Source: Brevibacterium atlanticum (GTDB lineage Bacteria; Actinomycetota; Actinomycetes; Actinomycetales; Brevibacteriaceae). From it: a stretch of DNA of 64,000 nt. Location: the NCBI RefSeq assembly GCF_011617245.1, contig NZ_CP050152.1, positions 1,550,001 to 1,614,000 of the forward strand. Reading direction: 5' to 3'. The notes below the pieces were generated by a model that was given only the letters and a program-made list of their open reading frames with translations, searched no databases and was not told the DNA's origin. Positions 8,434 through 17,164 of the stretch are shown in pieces; the stretch's first letter is position 1; every line of letters begins with the position of its first letter. The translations under genes were made by a program, and so were the position numbers.

Positions 8434-9495
8434 TCAGGCGCGCGGGTCGACGATGATCTTCACGTGCTGTTCGTTGTTGTTGATGAGTTCGTCGAACCCG
8501 CCGGAGATGAGGTCGTCGAGGCCGATCTTGGCGGTGATGAACGCGGAGAGATCGAGTTCGTCGCTGCCGGCCAGCGCGATCGTCGCCGGGTGATCTCCGG
8601 AGTAGCCGATGGTGCCGCGCAGGTCGATCTCTTTGAGAACGAGCTTCGGCATGTCGACCTCGGGCTTGTGGCCCCAGATGGAGACGTTGACGATGACTCC
8701 GCCGGGGCGCACCGCGTCGAGGAGCATGTCGAGGACGACCGGCACCGAGGAGCATTCGAAGCCGACATCGGCACCGCGGCCGCCGGTGCGCTGCCGCACC
8801 GCCTCGGCGACGTCGCCGTCCCTGGGATCGAACACCTCGTCGGCCACCCCGGTTGAGAGCGCTTTGGCTTTGCGTGCTTCGGAGAGTTCGGAGATGAAGA
8901 CCGTCAGCCCTTCTGCTTTGAGGACGGCTGCGGTGAGGAGGCCGATCGGCCCGGCGCCGCCGACGATGGCGATCTGCCCAGCCTGTGCTCCTGAGCGGAC
9001 GAACGCGTGGTGGGCCACCGACAGGGGCTCGATGAGGGCCGCCTCGTCGAGGGGGATGTCACCGATCGGATGGACCCAGCGGCGTTGGACGACGATCTTC
9101 TCGGCCAGTCCGCCGCCGCGGCCGCCGAGTCCGATGAAGTTCATGTCCTTCGACAGCTGGTAGCTCTCACCGATGCTCGTGTCGACGTCGTCGGCGATGA
9201 TGTAGGGCTCGACGACGACGTTCGCTCCGACCTCGAGGTCCGTGACTCCTTCGCCGAGGGCGGTGATCGTGCCGGAGAATTCGTGTCCCATCGTCACCGG
9301 GGCATCCTCGCCGGAGATCGGATGGGGATGTCCTGCGGGTGGGACGAAGATCGGGCCTTCGAGGTATTCGTGGAGGTCGGTGCCGCAGATGCCGCACCAG
9401 GCGACGTCGATGGCGACGGTGCCCGGCAGGAGTTCGGGCTCGGGGATGTCCTCGATCCGGATGTCCTTGCGATCGTGGAAACGTGCTGCTCTCAT
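8434..9495 (-). CDS. 2,3-butanediol dehydrogenase-like zinc alcohol dehydrogenase
   Basis: A 353-residue medium-chain dehydrogenase. Catalytic-zinc residues are visible: C37 in CGICGTD, H71-E72 in MGHEFSG and E156 in IEPLSV. The Rossmann loop GGAGPIGLL is at 179-187. Closest in pattern to (R,R)-butanediol dehydrogenase/acetoin reductase. The four cysteines of the structural zinc lobe found in many relatives are absent (region about 100-118 has none). ATG 9495 is preferred to the far upstream in-frame start because GAGAGGA precedes it and the family starts at MRAARF. It is divergent from the MerR regulator. Confidence 0.85.
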   Translation of the reverse strand: MRAARFHDRKDIRIEDIPEPELLPGTVAIDVAWCGICGTDLHEYLEGPIFVPPAGHPHPISGEDAPVTMGHEFSGTITALGEGVTDLEVGANVVVEPYIIADDVDTSIGESYQLSKDMNFIGLGGRGGGLAEKIVVQRRWVHPIGDIPLDEAALIEPLSVAHHAFVRSGAQAGQIAIVGGAGPIGLLTAAVLKAEGLTVFISELSEARKAKALSTGVADEVFDPRDGDVAEAVRQRTGGRGADVGFECSSVPVVLDMLLDAVRPGGVIVNVSIWGHKPEVDMPKLVLKEIDLRGTIGYSGDHPATIALAGSDELDLSAFITAKIGLDDLISGGFDELINNNEQHVKIIVDPRA

Positions 9496-9775
9496 AGTGT
9501 GTCCTCTCGACGCGGTGGGCGGAGCCGTGATGGCCGATCGGTTGAGCGCGACCGACAGGCGCGGGCGATTCCGGGCGTCGGTGCCCGGAATCGGCGGCTC
9601 ACCGCCCCACCCTAAGGAGTCGATCACCGACGGGGACAGGGTTGCGCCCGATTGCATCGACTCGACGTTGATTGCAATGTCTCGAGCTTGCCGGACGCCG
9701 GAGTGCGCCTGCGATAATGGTCCCAATGCCGGGGTCGGGTACGCCGATCTCACGGGGCGCTGAGGAGGTGGGGCG

Positions 9776-10567
9776 ATGGCGTGGAGCACCAGTGAACTCG
9801 CGATCTTGGCCGAGACGACGGTCAAGACGATTCGCCACTACCATTCGCGGGGTCTGTTGGCCCAGCCCGAGCGAGCTCCGAACGGGTACAAGCGCTACGA
9901 GATCGACCACCTCGTTCGACTGCTGCAGATTCGACGTTTGAGCGAACTGGGGTTCTCACTCCATCAGATCGGGGAGATGGACCCAGATCCCGGAAGCGGT
10001 GACAAGGAGAGCGGCGACGATGGGGGACCGGCAGAGGGAGACGGCGACTCCTCCCAGCGCGAGACGCTGCGAGCTCTTGACCGCGAACTCGAGATCAGCG
10101 TCGCCAGACAGCAGCAGATGCGGGAGGACATCGCGGCAATCCTCGAGCACGGGTCGGCAGTCGACCTGCCGAGCGGATTCGGCCACGTCAGAAATGAGCT
10201 CACCGCAGCCGATCGCGGTCTGCTGCTCGTCTATTCGCGTTTCCTCGATGAGGCCACGCTGGACTCAATGCGGACGATGCTCACCGAGATCAACCACACC
10301 GAAGCCTCCCGACGGTTTCAGGCATTGCCCGCCGAGGCGGGGGAGCGGGAACGCGCGGACCTGGCCAGGCGGTTGGGCCCAGAGGTCAGAGATATCCAGG
10401 AGCGGTACGGATGGTCGGGCCGCCTCGGCGAGATTCCCCACCATCGACGCCGGGAGGTCGACGAAATGATCGGGAAGGCCATGATCGAGCTCTACAATCC
10501 GGCTCAGTTCGACGTGCTCGTCCGGATGGAGCCGATCATCGCAGAGAAATCTCAGCAGACCCCTTGA
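9776..10567 (+). CDS. MerR-family transcriptional regulator
   Basis: A 263-residue regulator. The winged helix-turn-helix at about 1-70 includes STSELAILAETTVKTIRHYH and the second-wing RAPNGYKRYE, followed by the dimerisation coiled coil (about 80-130). The C-terminal 130 residues form an unassigned sensor domain with no metal-binding cysteines, so an organic signal is more likely than a metal. A textbook MerR dyad overlaps its own stop codon and lies before the CPBP gene. That gene is its probable target; the divergent dehydrogenase is another candidate. GAGGAGG precedes the start. Confidence 0.88.
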   Translation: MAWSTSELAILAETTVKTIRHYHSRGLLAQPERAPNGYKRYEIDHLVRLLQIRRLSELGFSLHQIGEMDPDPGSGDKESGDDGGPAEGDGDSSQRETLRALDRELEISVARQQQMREDIAAILEHGSAVDLPSGFGHVRNELTAADRGLLLVYSRFLDEATLDSMRTMLTEINHTEASRRFQALPAEAGERERADLARRLGPEVRDIQERYGWSGRLGEIPHHRRREVDEMIGKAMIELYNPAQFDVLVRMEPIIAEKSQQTP

Positions 10568-10587
10568 CCCTGCCCTTGGGGCAGGGT
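10567..10587 (+). promoter_or_regulatory. MerR-type dyad operator ahead of CPBP gene
   Basis: ACCCTGCCC-TTG-GGGCAGGGT, a perfect 9-bp dyad directly after a TTGACC (10564-10569) that reads as a -35 element. MerR proteins bind such dyads inside over-long promoter spacers. The best -10 is a weak TCGACT 19 bases downstream (10589-10594). The dyad begins at the last base of the merR stop codon. Confidence 0.65.
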
Positions 10588-10628
10588 TTCGACTGTCGTC
10601 ATCAGTCGATATCAGAAAGGGCAGAAGA

Positions 10629-11354
10629 ATGAATGTCTCACTCAGCTCACCTCAACCGCACCTCACCCGTGGACACTCGGCACCGTCGCGGCCGGGCTGG
10701 CCCGAGATGATCATCGGGCTCATCGCCTACGTGGTCGCCTTCGGGGCGGTCTATCTCATCCTCAAGGCGATCCCGGACGACCTGGCAGTGATCAACGGCA
10801 TCGTCCAGCTCGGGCTCTCGGGACTCATGGGGCTCTTCGCCTTCGCTGTCGCCGTCGCCATACGAATCCGCGGATTCTCAGCCTTCGGCCTCAAGCGCGC
10901 CTCCAGGCGGTCACTGATCATCGCCGCCCTGCTCGGCATCGGGTGCTGGGTGCTCGGAACGATCGTGTCGCTGATCTCCTATGCGATCAACGGAGGCATC
11001 GGCAACGTCCAGGGCGACTACCAGGCGGCCGCCGCAGCAGGGGGAGTGTTCACCGTGATCCTCACCGCCCTCATGGGGGCCGTGCTCACGCCGATCGGCG
11101 AGGAATTCTTCTTCCGCGGCGTCCTCACCTCCGGTCTGCTGAGGTTCGGCCCATGGGTGGGAGTCCTTGTCAGCGCCGCGATCTTCGCGCTCGCCCACGG
11201 GATCAACCCTGTGCTTCCGGTGGCATTCATCGTCGGGATCGTCAACGGGATCCTCTTCCACAAGACAGGGTCCGTCTGGTCGGGTGTGATCGTCCATGCG
11301 TTCAACAACGCCACGGCACTCTTCGTCCCGGTGATCCTCGGGCTGAGCGGATGA
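10629..11354 (+). CDS. CPBP-family intramembrane metalloprotease
   Basis: A 241-residue membrane protein with about 7-8 helices and the CPBP/CAAX-protease (ABI) motifs: EEFFFRG at 158-164, H190 in ALAHGIN, and HAFNN at 223-227. These supply the putative zinc or catalytic site inside the membrane. Bacterial members cleave membrane peptides or confer bacteriocin immunity; the substrate here is unknown. It follows the MerR gene by 61 bases behind a MerR-type dyad, so it is probably induced by that regulator. Confidence 0.85.
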   Translation: MNVSLSSPQPHLTRGHSAPSRPGWPEMIIGLIAYVVAFGAVYLILKAIPDDLAVINGIVQLGLSGLMGLFAFAVAVAIRIRGFSAFGLKRASRRSLIIAALLGIGCWVLGTIVSLISYAINGGIGNVQGDYQAAAAAGGVFTVILTALMGAVLTPIGEEFFFRGVLTSGLLRFGPWVGVLVSAAIFALAHGINPVLPVAFIVGIVNGILFHKTGSVWSGVIVHAFNNATALFVPVILGLSG

Positions 11355-11362
11355 GGCGATGA

Positions 11363-11399
11363 GTGCGGCCCGGAACGCACTGAGCGTTCCGGGCCGCAC
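11363..11399. terminator. Bidirectional terminator hairpin
   Basis: A perfect 16-bp stem (11363-11378 with 11384-11399) and a 5-base loop between the convergent CPBP and VOC genes. No T-run. Confidence 0.75.
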
Positions 11400-11437
11400 G
11401 CTGCTCTGCCAGGGGAGTACTCGCTGTCGACGACGAA

Positions 11438-12379
11438 CTACCGGGCGAGCGTCTCGTCGATGGAGCTGGTCCCGATGGACAGTGTCACCTGCGTGCCCCA
11501 TGGGTCGTTGAGGCGCACCTGACGTCCATCGTCGGCGAAGTCCATCTTGCGGGCACGCAGTCGGGCGACGAGGGCGTCGAGGTCCTCGCGGCCGGGAACA
11601 CTGATGGCAACATTGCCGAGACCGAGGCTGGCCGCACGGGGACCGGCGCCGCGGCTGTTCCACGTGTTCATCGCGACATGGTGGTGGTATCCGCCGGCCG
11701 AGGCGAAGAGCACACCCGGCATTGAGGCCAGGGTGGGTTCGAAGCCGAGGGCATCGACGTAGAACTCACGGGCCCGCGGGACATTGCCGACCTGCAGGTG
11801 GACGTGGCCGACGATTCCCGGTTCCGCCGAGGTGGCTGCGAGGACCTCGTTGCTCAGGTGGCGTTCGAGGAATTTGTTGGGGTCGAGGTAGAGCGAGTCC
11901 ATCTGGACCTCACCGTCGACCGAATGCGTCCACACCGATCGGTCACGATCGACGTAGAGCTCGATGCCGTTGCCCTCGGGGTCGGTGAAGTAGAACGCCT
12001 GGCTGACGAGGTGGTCACTGGAGCCGACGAACCGGCTGTTCGTATTCTGCGCGGCGTGAGCGACCGTCGCGGCCAGCGCGGCCTTGTCCTCGAAGAGGAA
12101 TGCCGTGTGGAACAGGCCGGCCTGGCGGGGGTCGACGCCGGGCAGGCCGGGAGTGGCGACGAGTTTGACGAGGGGAGTGGTGCCGCGACCCAGCACCCGG
12201 TGGACCTCGGAGCCGCGCGAGGACTCCTCCAGCGGCTCCATGGCCAGGGCGTTGGAGTAGTAGGAGGACATCTTCTCGAGGTCGCCGACGCGAAGGGTGA
12301 CGGCGTCCATACCGGTGGCCGCGCTGAGTGTGGTGTTGTTGACCGGGGCGACGGATGTAGTGGTGTCGATGGCAGTCAT
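11438..12379 (-). CDS. Two-domain VOC dioxygenase (catechol 2,3-dioxygenase-like, CatE type)
   Basis: A 313-residue protein with two vicinal-oxygen-chelate domains (about 25-150 and 170-305). The first holds the metal candidates LFHTAFL and GNGIELYVD; the second has GHVHLQVG and YHHHVAMNTW. This arrangement fits ring-cleaving dioxygenases of the YfiE/CatE type that act on catechols or quinone adducts, though other VOC reactions are possible. GAAGGAATGAG precedes the start. A 14-bp palindrome (12413-12426) in its promoter resembles sites for MarR/DUF24-type quinone sensors. Confidence 0.8.
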   Translation of the reverse strand: MTAIDTTTSVAPVNNTTLSAATGMDAVTLRVGDLEKMSSYYSNALAMEPLEESSRGSEVHRVLGRGTTPLVKLVATPGLPGVDPRQAGLFHTAFLFEDKAALAATVAHAAQNTNSRFVGSSDHLVSQAFYFTDPEGNGIELYVDRDRSVWTHSVDGEVQMDSLYLDPNKFLERHLSNEVLAATSAEPGIVGHVHLQVGNVPRAREFYVDALGFEPTLASMPGVLFASAGGYHHHVAMNTWNSRGAGPRAASLGLGNVAISVPGREDLDALVARLRARKMDFADDGRQVRLNDPWGTQVTLSIGTSSIDETLAR

Positions 12380-12412
12380 GGTCTCATTCCTTCGAGAGGA
12401 TCCGCGTAAGTA

Positions 12413-12426
12413 GTTGAATATTCAAC
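12413..12426. promoter_or_regulatory. Palindromic operator GTTGAATATTCAAC
   Basis: A perfect AT-rich 14-bp palindrome 34 bases before the VOC dioxygenase start, in an otherwise GC-rich region shared with the divergent ThDP enzyme gene. Probably a dimeric-repressor site; no regulator gene adjoins it. Confidence 0.6.
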
Positions 12427-12547
12427 CAAAACTCTACGCTGAGACGTCGAGGAAATCAAGACGCTCCCTGTGATGTGATACGACAGAGAGCGAATGCTGC
12501 TCGTGGATGCGATGGCATCCATGATTGACGTCGAAGGAGATGATGGC

Positions 12548-14137
12548 ATGAACGGGGCCGAGAGCCTGTTGGAGGCGCTGGGGCACAACGGGATCGAGGT
12601 GTGCTTCGCGAATCCCGGAACCTCGGAGATGCACTTCGTGGCGGCACTCGACCGGCAGCCGCATGTCCGCGGTGTGCTCGGGCTCTTCGAAGGGATCGTC
12701 ACCGGCGCCGCCGACGGCTATTCGCGGATGCTCGACAAGCCGGCCGCGACTCTGCTGCACCTCGGGCCGGGTGCGGCCAACGGGCTGTCCGCTCTGCACA
12801 ATGCGCTGCGAGCCAGAGCTTCGATCGTCAATATCATCGGCGATCACGCCGGCTATCACCGTGGCCTCGATGCGCCTCTGACCTCGGATATCGAAGGGGC
12901 GCTGCGGCCGTTCAGCAATTGGGTGCGCACATCACCGTCGGCGAATTCCATCGCCGCCGATGCCGCCGACGCCCTCGGCTTCAGCCTGCCGGGACGGATC
13001 AGCTCGCTCATTCTTCCCGCCGACATCGCGTGGAATGCCGCCGATGAGTACCAGGGGCCACCGACAGCGGTCGTCCCGACGCCGCGCACGACCGATCCCG
13101 CCGAGGTCGACGCCGCTGCGGCGCGGCTGAGGGAATCGGGGCGTCGGACTGCCATCCTCCTCGGTGGGCGGGCTCTGCGGACCGAGCAGCTCGAGGCTGC
13201 GGCGCAGATCGCGTCGGCCACCGGTGCCTCGGTGTTGGCGGAGACCTTCGCCCCACGCACCGAGCGCGGTGCCGGCCGTCCGACGGTGACGAAGATCCCC
13301 TACCCCGTCGAGCCCTCGGTCGAGCTACTGAAGAACTTCGACGCCTTCATCCTCGTCGATGCCAAACCGCCGGTCGCCTTCTTCGCCTACCCCGATAAGC
13401 CGAGCGTGCTCACTCAACCGGGATCGACGTTCTTCCATCTCAGTCCCATCGGCGCCGATTCGCTCAACGCGCTCGAGGCGCTGCGCGAGGCGATCGGTGC
13501 AGGATCGAACGAGCATAACCTCGCCGAGGCTGCCGACAGCGGATCCGTCTTCCCCACGGTGCGGGCGGAGCTGGCTCCACCTCCGAGGCCCGACGGGACG
13601 ATCACTCCGGCCAAGCTCGCGGCGTGGCTCTCCGGAGCGATCCCCGAGAATGCGATCGTGCTCGATGAGTCGATCACCACAGGACGCGACTTCTACGCTC
13701 AGACGGCGACATCGGCCCCGCACGACTACCTCGGCGGCACCGGAGGATCGATCGGGTGGGCGCTGCCGGTCGGAGTGGGAGCGGCGGTCGCGAATCCTGA
13801 CCGAAAGGTCGTCGTGCTCGAATCCGACGGCTCGGGGATGTACACGCCTCAAGCACTGTGGACCTATGCCCGGGAACAGCTCGATGTCGTCGTGCTCATC
13901 TTCGCCAACCGGAAGTACCAGATCCTGCGCAACGAGATGTCCAACGTCGGTGTGCCGGACTTCGGGCCCAAGGCACAGTCGCTGCTCGACATCGGCAGCC
14001 CTGACATCGACTGGGTCAGCCTGGCAAAAGGAATGGGCGTTCCGGCGACACGCGTGGAGACCATCGAGAGCCTCGATCGTGATTTCGCAGCCGGTCTGGC
14101 CGACTCGGGTCCGCGGCTCATCGAGGTGGCGGTGTAG
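12548..14137 (+). CDS. Thiamine diphosphate enzyme, acetolactate synthase/benzoylformate decarboxylase-like
   Basis: A 529-residue ThDP enzyme with the normal three-domain order. The N-terminal pyrimidine domain has the activating glutamate E48 (LFEGIVTGAADGY). A central domain follows, and a C-terminal pyrophosphate domain has the metal motif as SDGSGMY near 425-431 with the matching asparagine in IFANRKY. The family includes acetolactate synthases, benzoylformate decarboxylase and oxalyl-CoA decarboxylase; which reaction applies is not clear. There is no ilvN or isoleucine-valine context, so a biosynthetic role is unlikely. ATG 12548 follows AAGGAGA; an in-frame ATG at 12494 is less well supported. 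Confidence 0.8.
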   Translation: MNGAESLLEALGHNGIEVCFANPGTSEMHFVAALDRQPHVRGVLGLFEGIVTGAADGYSRMLDKPAATLLHLGPGAANGLSALHNALRARASIVNIIGDHAGYHRGLDAPLTSDIEGALRPFSNWVRTSPSANSIAADAADALGFSLPGRISSLILPADIAWNAADEYQGPPTAVVPTPRTTDPAEVDAAAARLRESGRRTAILLGGRALRTEQLEAAAQIASATGASVLAETFAPRTERGAGRPTVTKIPYPVEPSVELLKNFDAFILVDAKPPVAFFAYPDKPSVLTQPGSTFFHLSPIGADSLNALEALREAIGAGSNEHNLAEAADSGSVFPTVRAELAPPPRPDGTITPAKLAAWLSGAIPENAIVLDESITTGRDFYAQTATSAPHDYLGGTGGSIGWALPVGVGAAVANPDRKVVVLESDGSGMYTPQALWTYAREQLDVVVLIFANRKYQILRNEMSNVGVPDFGPKAQSLLDIGSPDIDWVSLAKGMGVPATRVETIESLDRDFAAGLADSGPRLIEVAV

Positions 14138-14180
14138 GCCGATACAGTCCGTCGGTCACTCCGCCGATAGGGTGGAGTGC

Positions 14181-14696
14181 ATGAGGTCCGTTTCGAAGTC
14201 TGCCCCGGTCGCCCTGGCCGCTGGACTGGCCATTGCTTCTCTCGTCGCGCTCAGCGGCTGTGGCACCGACACAGGAGACGCACCAGAGGCAGCATCGACC
14301 CCGACGCAGACACTGGAAGTCGTGGCGCAGGGGTTCGACTCGACCGAGGACCTTGCGGACTATCTGGCGAAGCCCTTGGATGACGTCGATGTCTACCTCG
14401 AGTCCGAGGCGAACCCGGACTTCGATGAGGAGAACGAACCCGACCGGCTCCACGTGGAATTCGCCTCCGATGAGGACGAGGCGGCGGACATGGAGGCCAC
14501 GGCGCAGATCGTCCAAGCTGTGTCACAGGCAGCCTTCGACTACGACATCCTCATGGTCACCGGCGACCTGTCCGCCGGAGAATGGTCGTACCTCTACCAC
14601 CGGGACACGGTGGCCGATCTCACGGCAGATGACAGCATCGCCGTCGCCGGCGTCTGGGACGCATCCGATCAGAGCTTCGACACCGTCCACCGGTAA
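14181..14696 (+). CDS. Small secreted lipoprotein, unknown function
   Basis: A 171-residue protein with a lipoprotein signal peptide: basic start, hydrophobic run APVALAAGLAIASLVAL and lipobox LSGC, giving an acylated Cys near residue 27. The mature part is very acidic (many D/E), has no recognised domain and is probably anchored outside the membrane. It starts 43 bases after the ThDP gene and may be co-transcribed, but a functional link is not evident. Confidence 0.75.
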   Translation: MRSVSKSAPVALAAGLAIASLVALSGCGTDTGDAPEAASTPTQTLEVVAQGFDSTEDLADYLAKPLDDVDVYLESEANPDFDEENEPDRLHVEFASDEDEAADMEATAQIVQAVSQAAFDYDILMVTGDLSAGEWSYLYHRDTVADLTADDSIAVAGVWDASDQSFDTVHR

Positions 14697-14753
14697 GTGG
14701 GTCCGGGTCGCGTCGGCATCGTTCGACCGGCCAGACCGGCATCTCCCGAGTGA

Positions 14754-15221
14754 CTACTTCTCGACTGCGACCCCGTCGGCGTCGGCGAAGATCATGGCTC
14801 CGGGACGGATGATCGCCCCACCGATCTCCAGTGGCACATCGATCTCACCGACGGCGTCCTTCGCGCTCTTGCGCGGATTGCTGGCCAGGGCCTTGATGCC
14901 GAAATCCATCTCGGCCAGGGCCTCGCGGTCGCGAACGGCTCCGTTGATGACGACACCTGACCAGCCATTGTGCACCCCAGCCTCGGCGATCATGTCACCC
15001 ATCAATGCGGTGGCGATCGACCCGTCGCCGTCGATGACGAGGACAGCGCCGTCGCCGGGCTCATTGAGCGTCTTCTTGACCAGACCGTTGTCCTGGAAGC
15101 AGCGAATCGTGCGGGCCGGGCCGGAGAACGCGACCTTGGCTCCGAAATCACCGAAGTTGAGAGCGATCGAGTACAGCTCATCGCCGCGTTCGTCCCAGAG
15201 GTCTGCCGTCGAAACTGTCAT
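14754..15221 (-). CDS. RraA-like protein (HMG/CHA aldolase or RNase regulator family)
   Basis: A 155-residue RraA-fold protein. The signature is GDMIAEAGVHNGWSGVVING followed by AVRDREAL, which carries the R-D pair needed for metal-dependent 4-hydroxy-4-methyl-2-oxoglutarate/oxaloacetate aldolase or decarboxylase activity. The length matches RraA. Whether it controls RNase E or acts as a lyase cannot be decided; the R-D pair favours a lyase. GGAAGG precedes the start. It lies 39 bases downstream of the PLP-dependent deaminase gene and is probably in its operon. Confidence 0.82.
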   Translation of the reverse strand: MTVSTADLWDERGDELYSIALNFGDFGAKVAFSGPARTIRCFQDNGLVKKTLNEPGDGAVLVIDGDGSIATALMGDMIAEAGVHNGWSGVVINGAVRDREALAEMDFGIKALASNPRKSAKDAVGEIDVPLEIGGAIIRPGAMIFADADGVAVEK

Positions 15222-15260
15222 ATCTGTGCCTTCCGCTGATGGTATGCGTACCTGAAGTGC

Positions 15261-16289
15261 TCAGGCGAATGCCTGCGTTCGAGCATAGAGCCCGGGCACT
15301 CCGCCGGAGTGGATGAAGACCACCGTGTCGTCGGGTCCGAACCGGCCGCCGCGGACGAGGCCGACGAGACCGGCGGCTGCCTTGCCGGTGTAGACGGGGT
15401 CGAGGAGGATTCCTTCGGTGCGGGCGAAGAGCCTGACGGCCTCGACCATGCCCTCGGTCGGCAGCGCATAGCCGGTACCGACGTAGTCGCCGAGTCCCTC
15501 AGTGCGGTCGCGGGGGACCGGTGGCAGTTCGAGTATTTCCGCGGTGGAGTCGACGAGGCCGGTGATCTTGGGTTCCTGATCGGCGCGAGAGCGGCTGACG
15601 TTGATTCCGATGACGGGGACGTCGCTGCCGGCGGCGTGAAGGCCGACGATGAGGCCCGCCTGCATCCCCGCCGACCCGCTGGGAGTCACGATCGATGTCG
15701 ACTCCGACTCGAGCCCCGCCTCGGCGAACTGAGCGAGCATCTCGTGGGCGCAATCGACATACCCGAGCGCACCGATTGGATTCGAACCGCCGACGGGAAT
15801 GACGTACGGATTCTTCCCCTCAGCTTTCAGAGTCTCAGCGAGCTTCTCAGCCTCACCCAGGAGGTCGGCACCGTTTCCGAGCACCTCGACCGAATCCGCG
15901 CCGAGGAGGTCGAAGAGCAGGAAATTGCCCGTGAACTCCGGCGGGTTCGCCCCTGCAGGACCGAGCGGCGAACCGTCGGGGCCGAGATCCTCCTCGACGA
16001 TGAGATGGCAGTCGAGCCCTTCCCTGCGCGCGGCCGACAGGGTCAGACGGCAGTGGTTGGACTGCACACCGCCGACGGTGATGAGGCAATCGGCACCCCG
16101 CTCAAGGGCATCGGCGATGAGGAACTCGAGCTTGCGCGTCTTGTTCCCGCCCTGAGTCAGGCCGAGCTGATCATCGCGTTTGACCCAGATCTGCGGCCCG
16201 CCGAGCTCTGCCGACAGTCTCGGCAGATGCTCCAGCGGGGTCGGACCGTCGGTGTAGCTGCGGCGGGGAAATGCGTTGAGGTCGACCAT
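15261..16289 (-). CDS. D-cysteine desulfhydrase / ACC deaminase family, PLP enzyme
   Basis: A 342-residue fold-type II pyridoxal-phosphate enzyme. The Schiff-base lysine is K50 in GGNKTRKLEF, and SNHCR at 77-81 matches D-cysteine desulfhydrases better than true ACC deaminases. A phosphate-binding glycine stretch PSGSAGMQAG lies near residue 198. Predicted to release ammonia and, from D-cysteine, pyruvate and sulfide. TGAGGA sits just before the ATG. It is first gene of a two-gene operon with the RraA-like protein. Confidence 0.82.
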   Translation of the reverse strand: MVDLNAFPRRSYTDGPTPLEHLPRLSAELGGPQIWVKRDDQLGLTQGGNKTRKLEFLIADALERGADCLITVGGVQSNHCRLTLSAARREGLDCHLIVEEDLGPDGSPLGPAGANPPEFTGNFLLFDLLGADSVEVLGNGADLLGEAEKLAETLKAEGKNPYVIPVGGSNPIGALGYVDCAHEMLAQFAEAGLESESTSIVTPSGSAGMQAGLIVGLHAAGSDVPVIGINVSRSRADQEPKITGLVDSTAEILELPPVPRDRTEGLGDYVGTGYALPTEGMVEAVRLFARTEGILLDPVYTGKAAAGLVGLVRGGRFGPDDTVVFIHSGGVPGLYARTQAFA

Positions 16290-16416
16290 GGTTCCTCAGT
16301 CTACTGATCACGGACCTCTGTTGGCTGCGGACCTCTGTACTCCGACCGCACCCTGCGAGCTGCGGTTCGTCAGAGCCCGCGCCGTCGTCGACTCTGTCCC
16401 GGCGGGGCACCCGAAC

Positions 16417-16872
16417 TCAATCGTCGAATTCGACGGAGCGGACTGCCTGCTCTTCGTCGTCGGCGGCCGTCTTGTTGGCGACGGTCACAGTCATCATCTC
16501 GGCAGTGACTCTGTTCGTATACACCACACGAGTCCAGCTCGAGTCGGCGTCGGCAGCGACGCGATCCCACTGAGTCACATGAGCGTCGCCGTGGTCGTCG
16601 AGCGCGTCGACGACACTCTTCGCGGCACGTTCCCCGACGTCGATGTCAGAGCCGGTGCCCCACGCACGGACAAGCTCATCGGCATAGTCGGCGGCCGCCG
16701 ACGGATGACCGGTGCTCTGTGCCGCTGAGGCAGCGGTCGCCGCAGTGTCGCCGGCAGCCGTCTGCGTTCCCGGTGAAGCCAGAGCGGTCCCGTCGGTGAC
16801 CGCGACTCCGGCGAAGCCGATGATCGTGGCGATTCCCAAACCTGCCGCCCTGTTGCGGATCGTGGTGTTCAC
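16417..16872 (-). CDS. Small secreted protein, unknown function
   Basis: A 151-residue protein starting at GTG 16872 behind GAGGAGAAAGG. An upstream in-frame ATG (16938) would add 22 residues without a ribosome site. The N-terminus (TIRNRAAGLGIATIIGFAGVAV) is a Sec signal peptide, with cleavage likely near TALASPG. The mature part is Ala/Thr/Asp-rich with one small globular segment (about 55-140) and no cysteines. No family is recognised. Probably exported to the cell surface or medium. Confidence 0.65.
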   Translation of the reverse strand: MNTTIRNRAAGLGIATIIGFAGVAVTDGTALASPGTQTAAGDTAATAASAAQSTGHPSAAADYADELVRAWGTGSDIDVGERAAKSVVDALDDHGDAHVTQWDRVAADADSSWTRVVYTNRVTAEMMTVTVANKTAADDEEQAVRSVEFDD

Positions 16873-17164
16873 AGTGATGGCCTTTCTCCTCGGTGATCCG
16901 GCATCGGATGTGCCGTCGACGCAGACCAGTATCGCCATCGTGAGTGAGAGGCCGACAGCGGAATCTGTGAAGACCGTCAGAACAGGTCACGGCTGGGAGA
17001 ACCGAATGTTGCAGTCCTGCGCGTACGACCGTTACACGGCAGAGCCCCTTGACAGTGATTCGGCCGATGGCCGACGGCGGGCCCGCGGGCTGATGCAGCG
17101 TGGACCGGCCGCCGGCGGGGGACGAATGCAACAGATTCGTCGATGCAATGAGATGCCATCGTGA

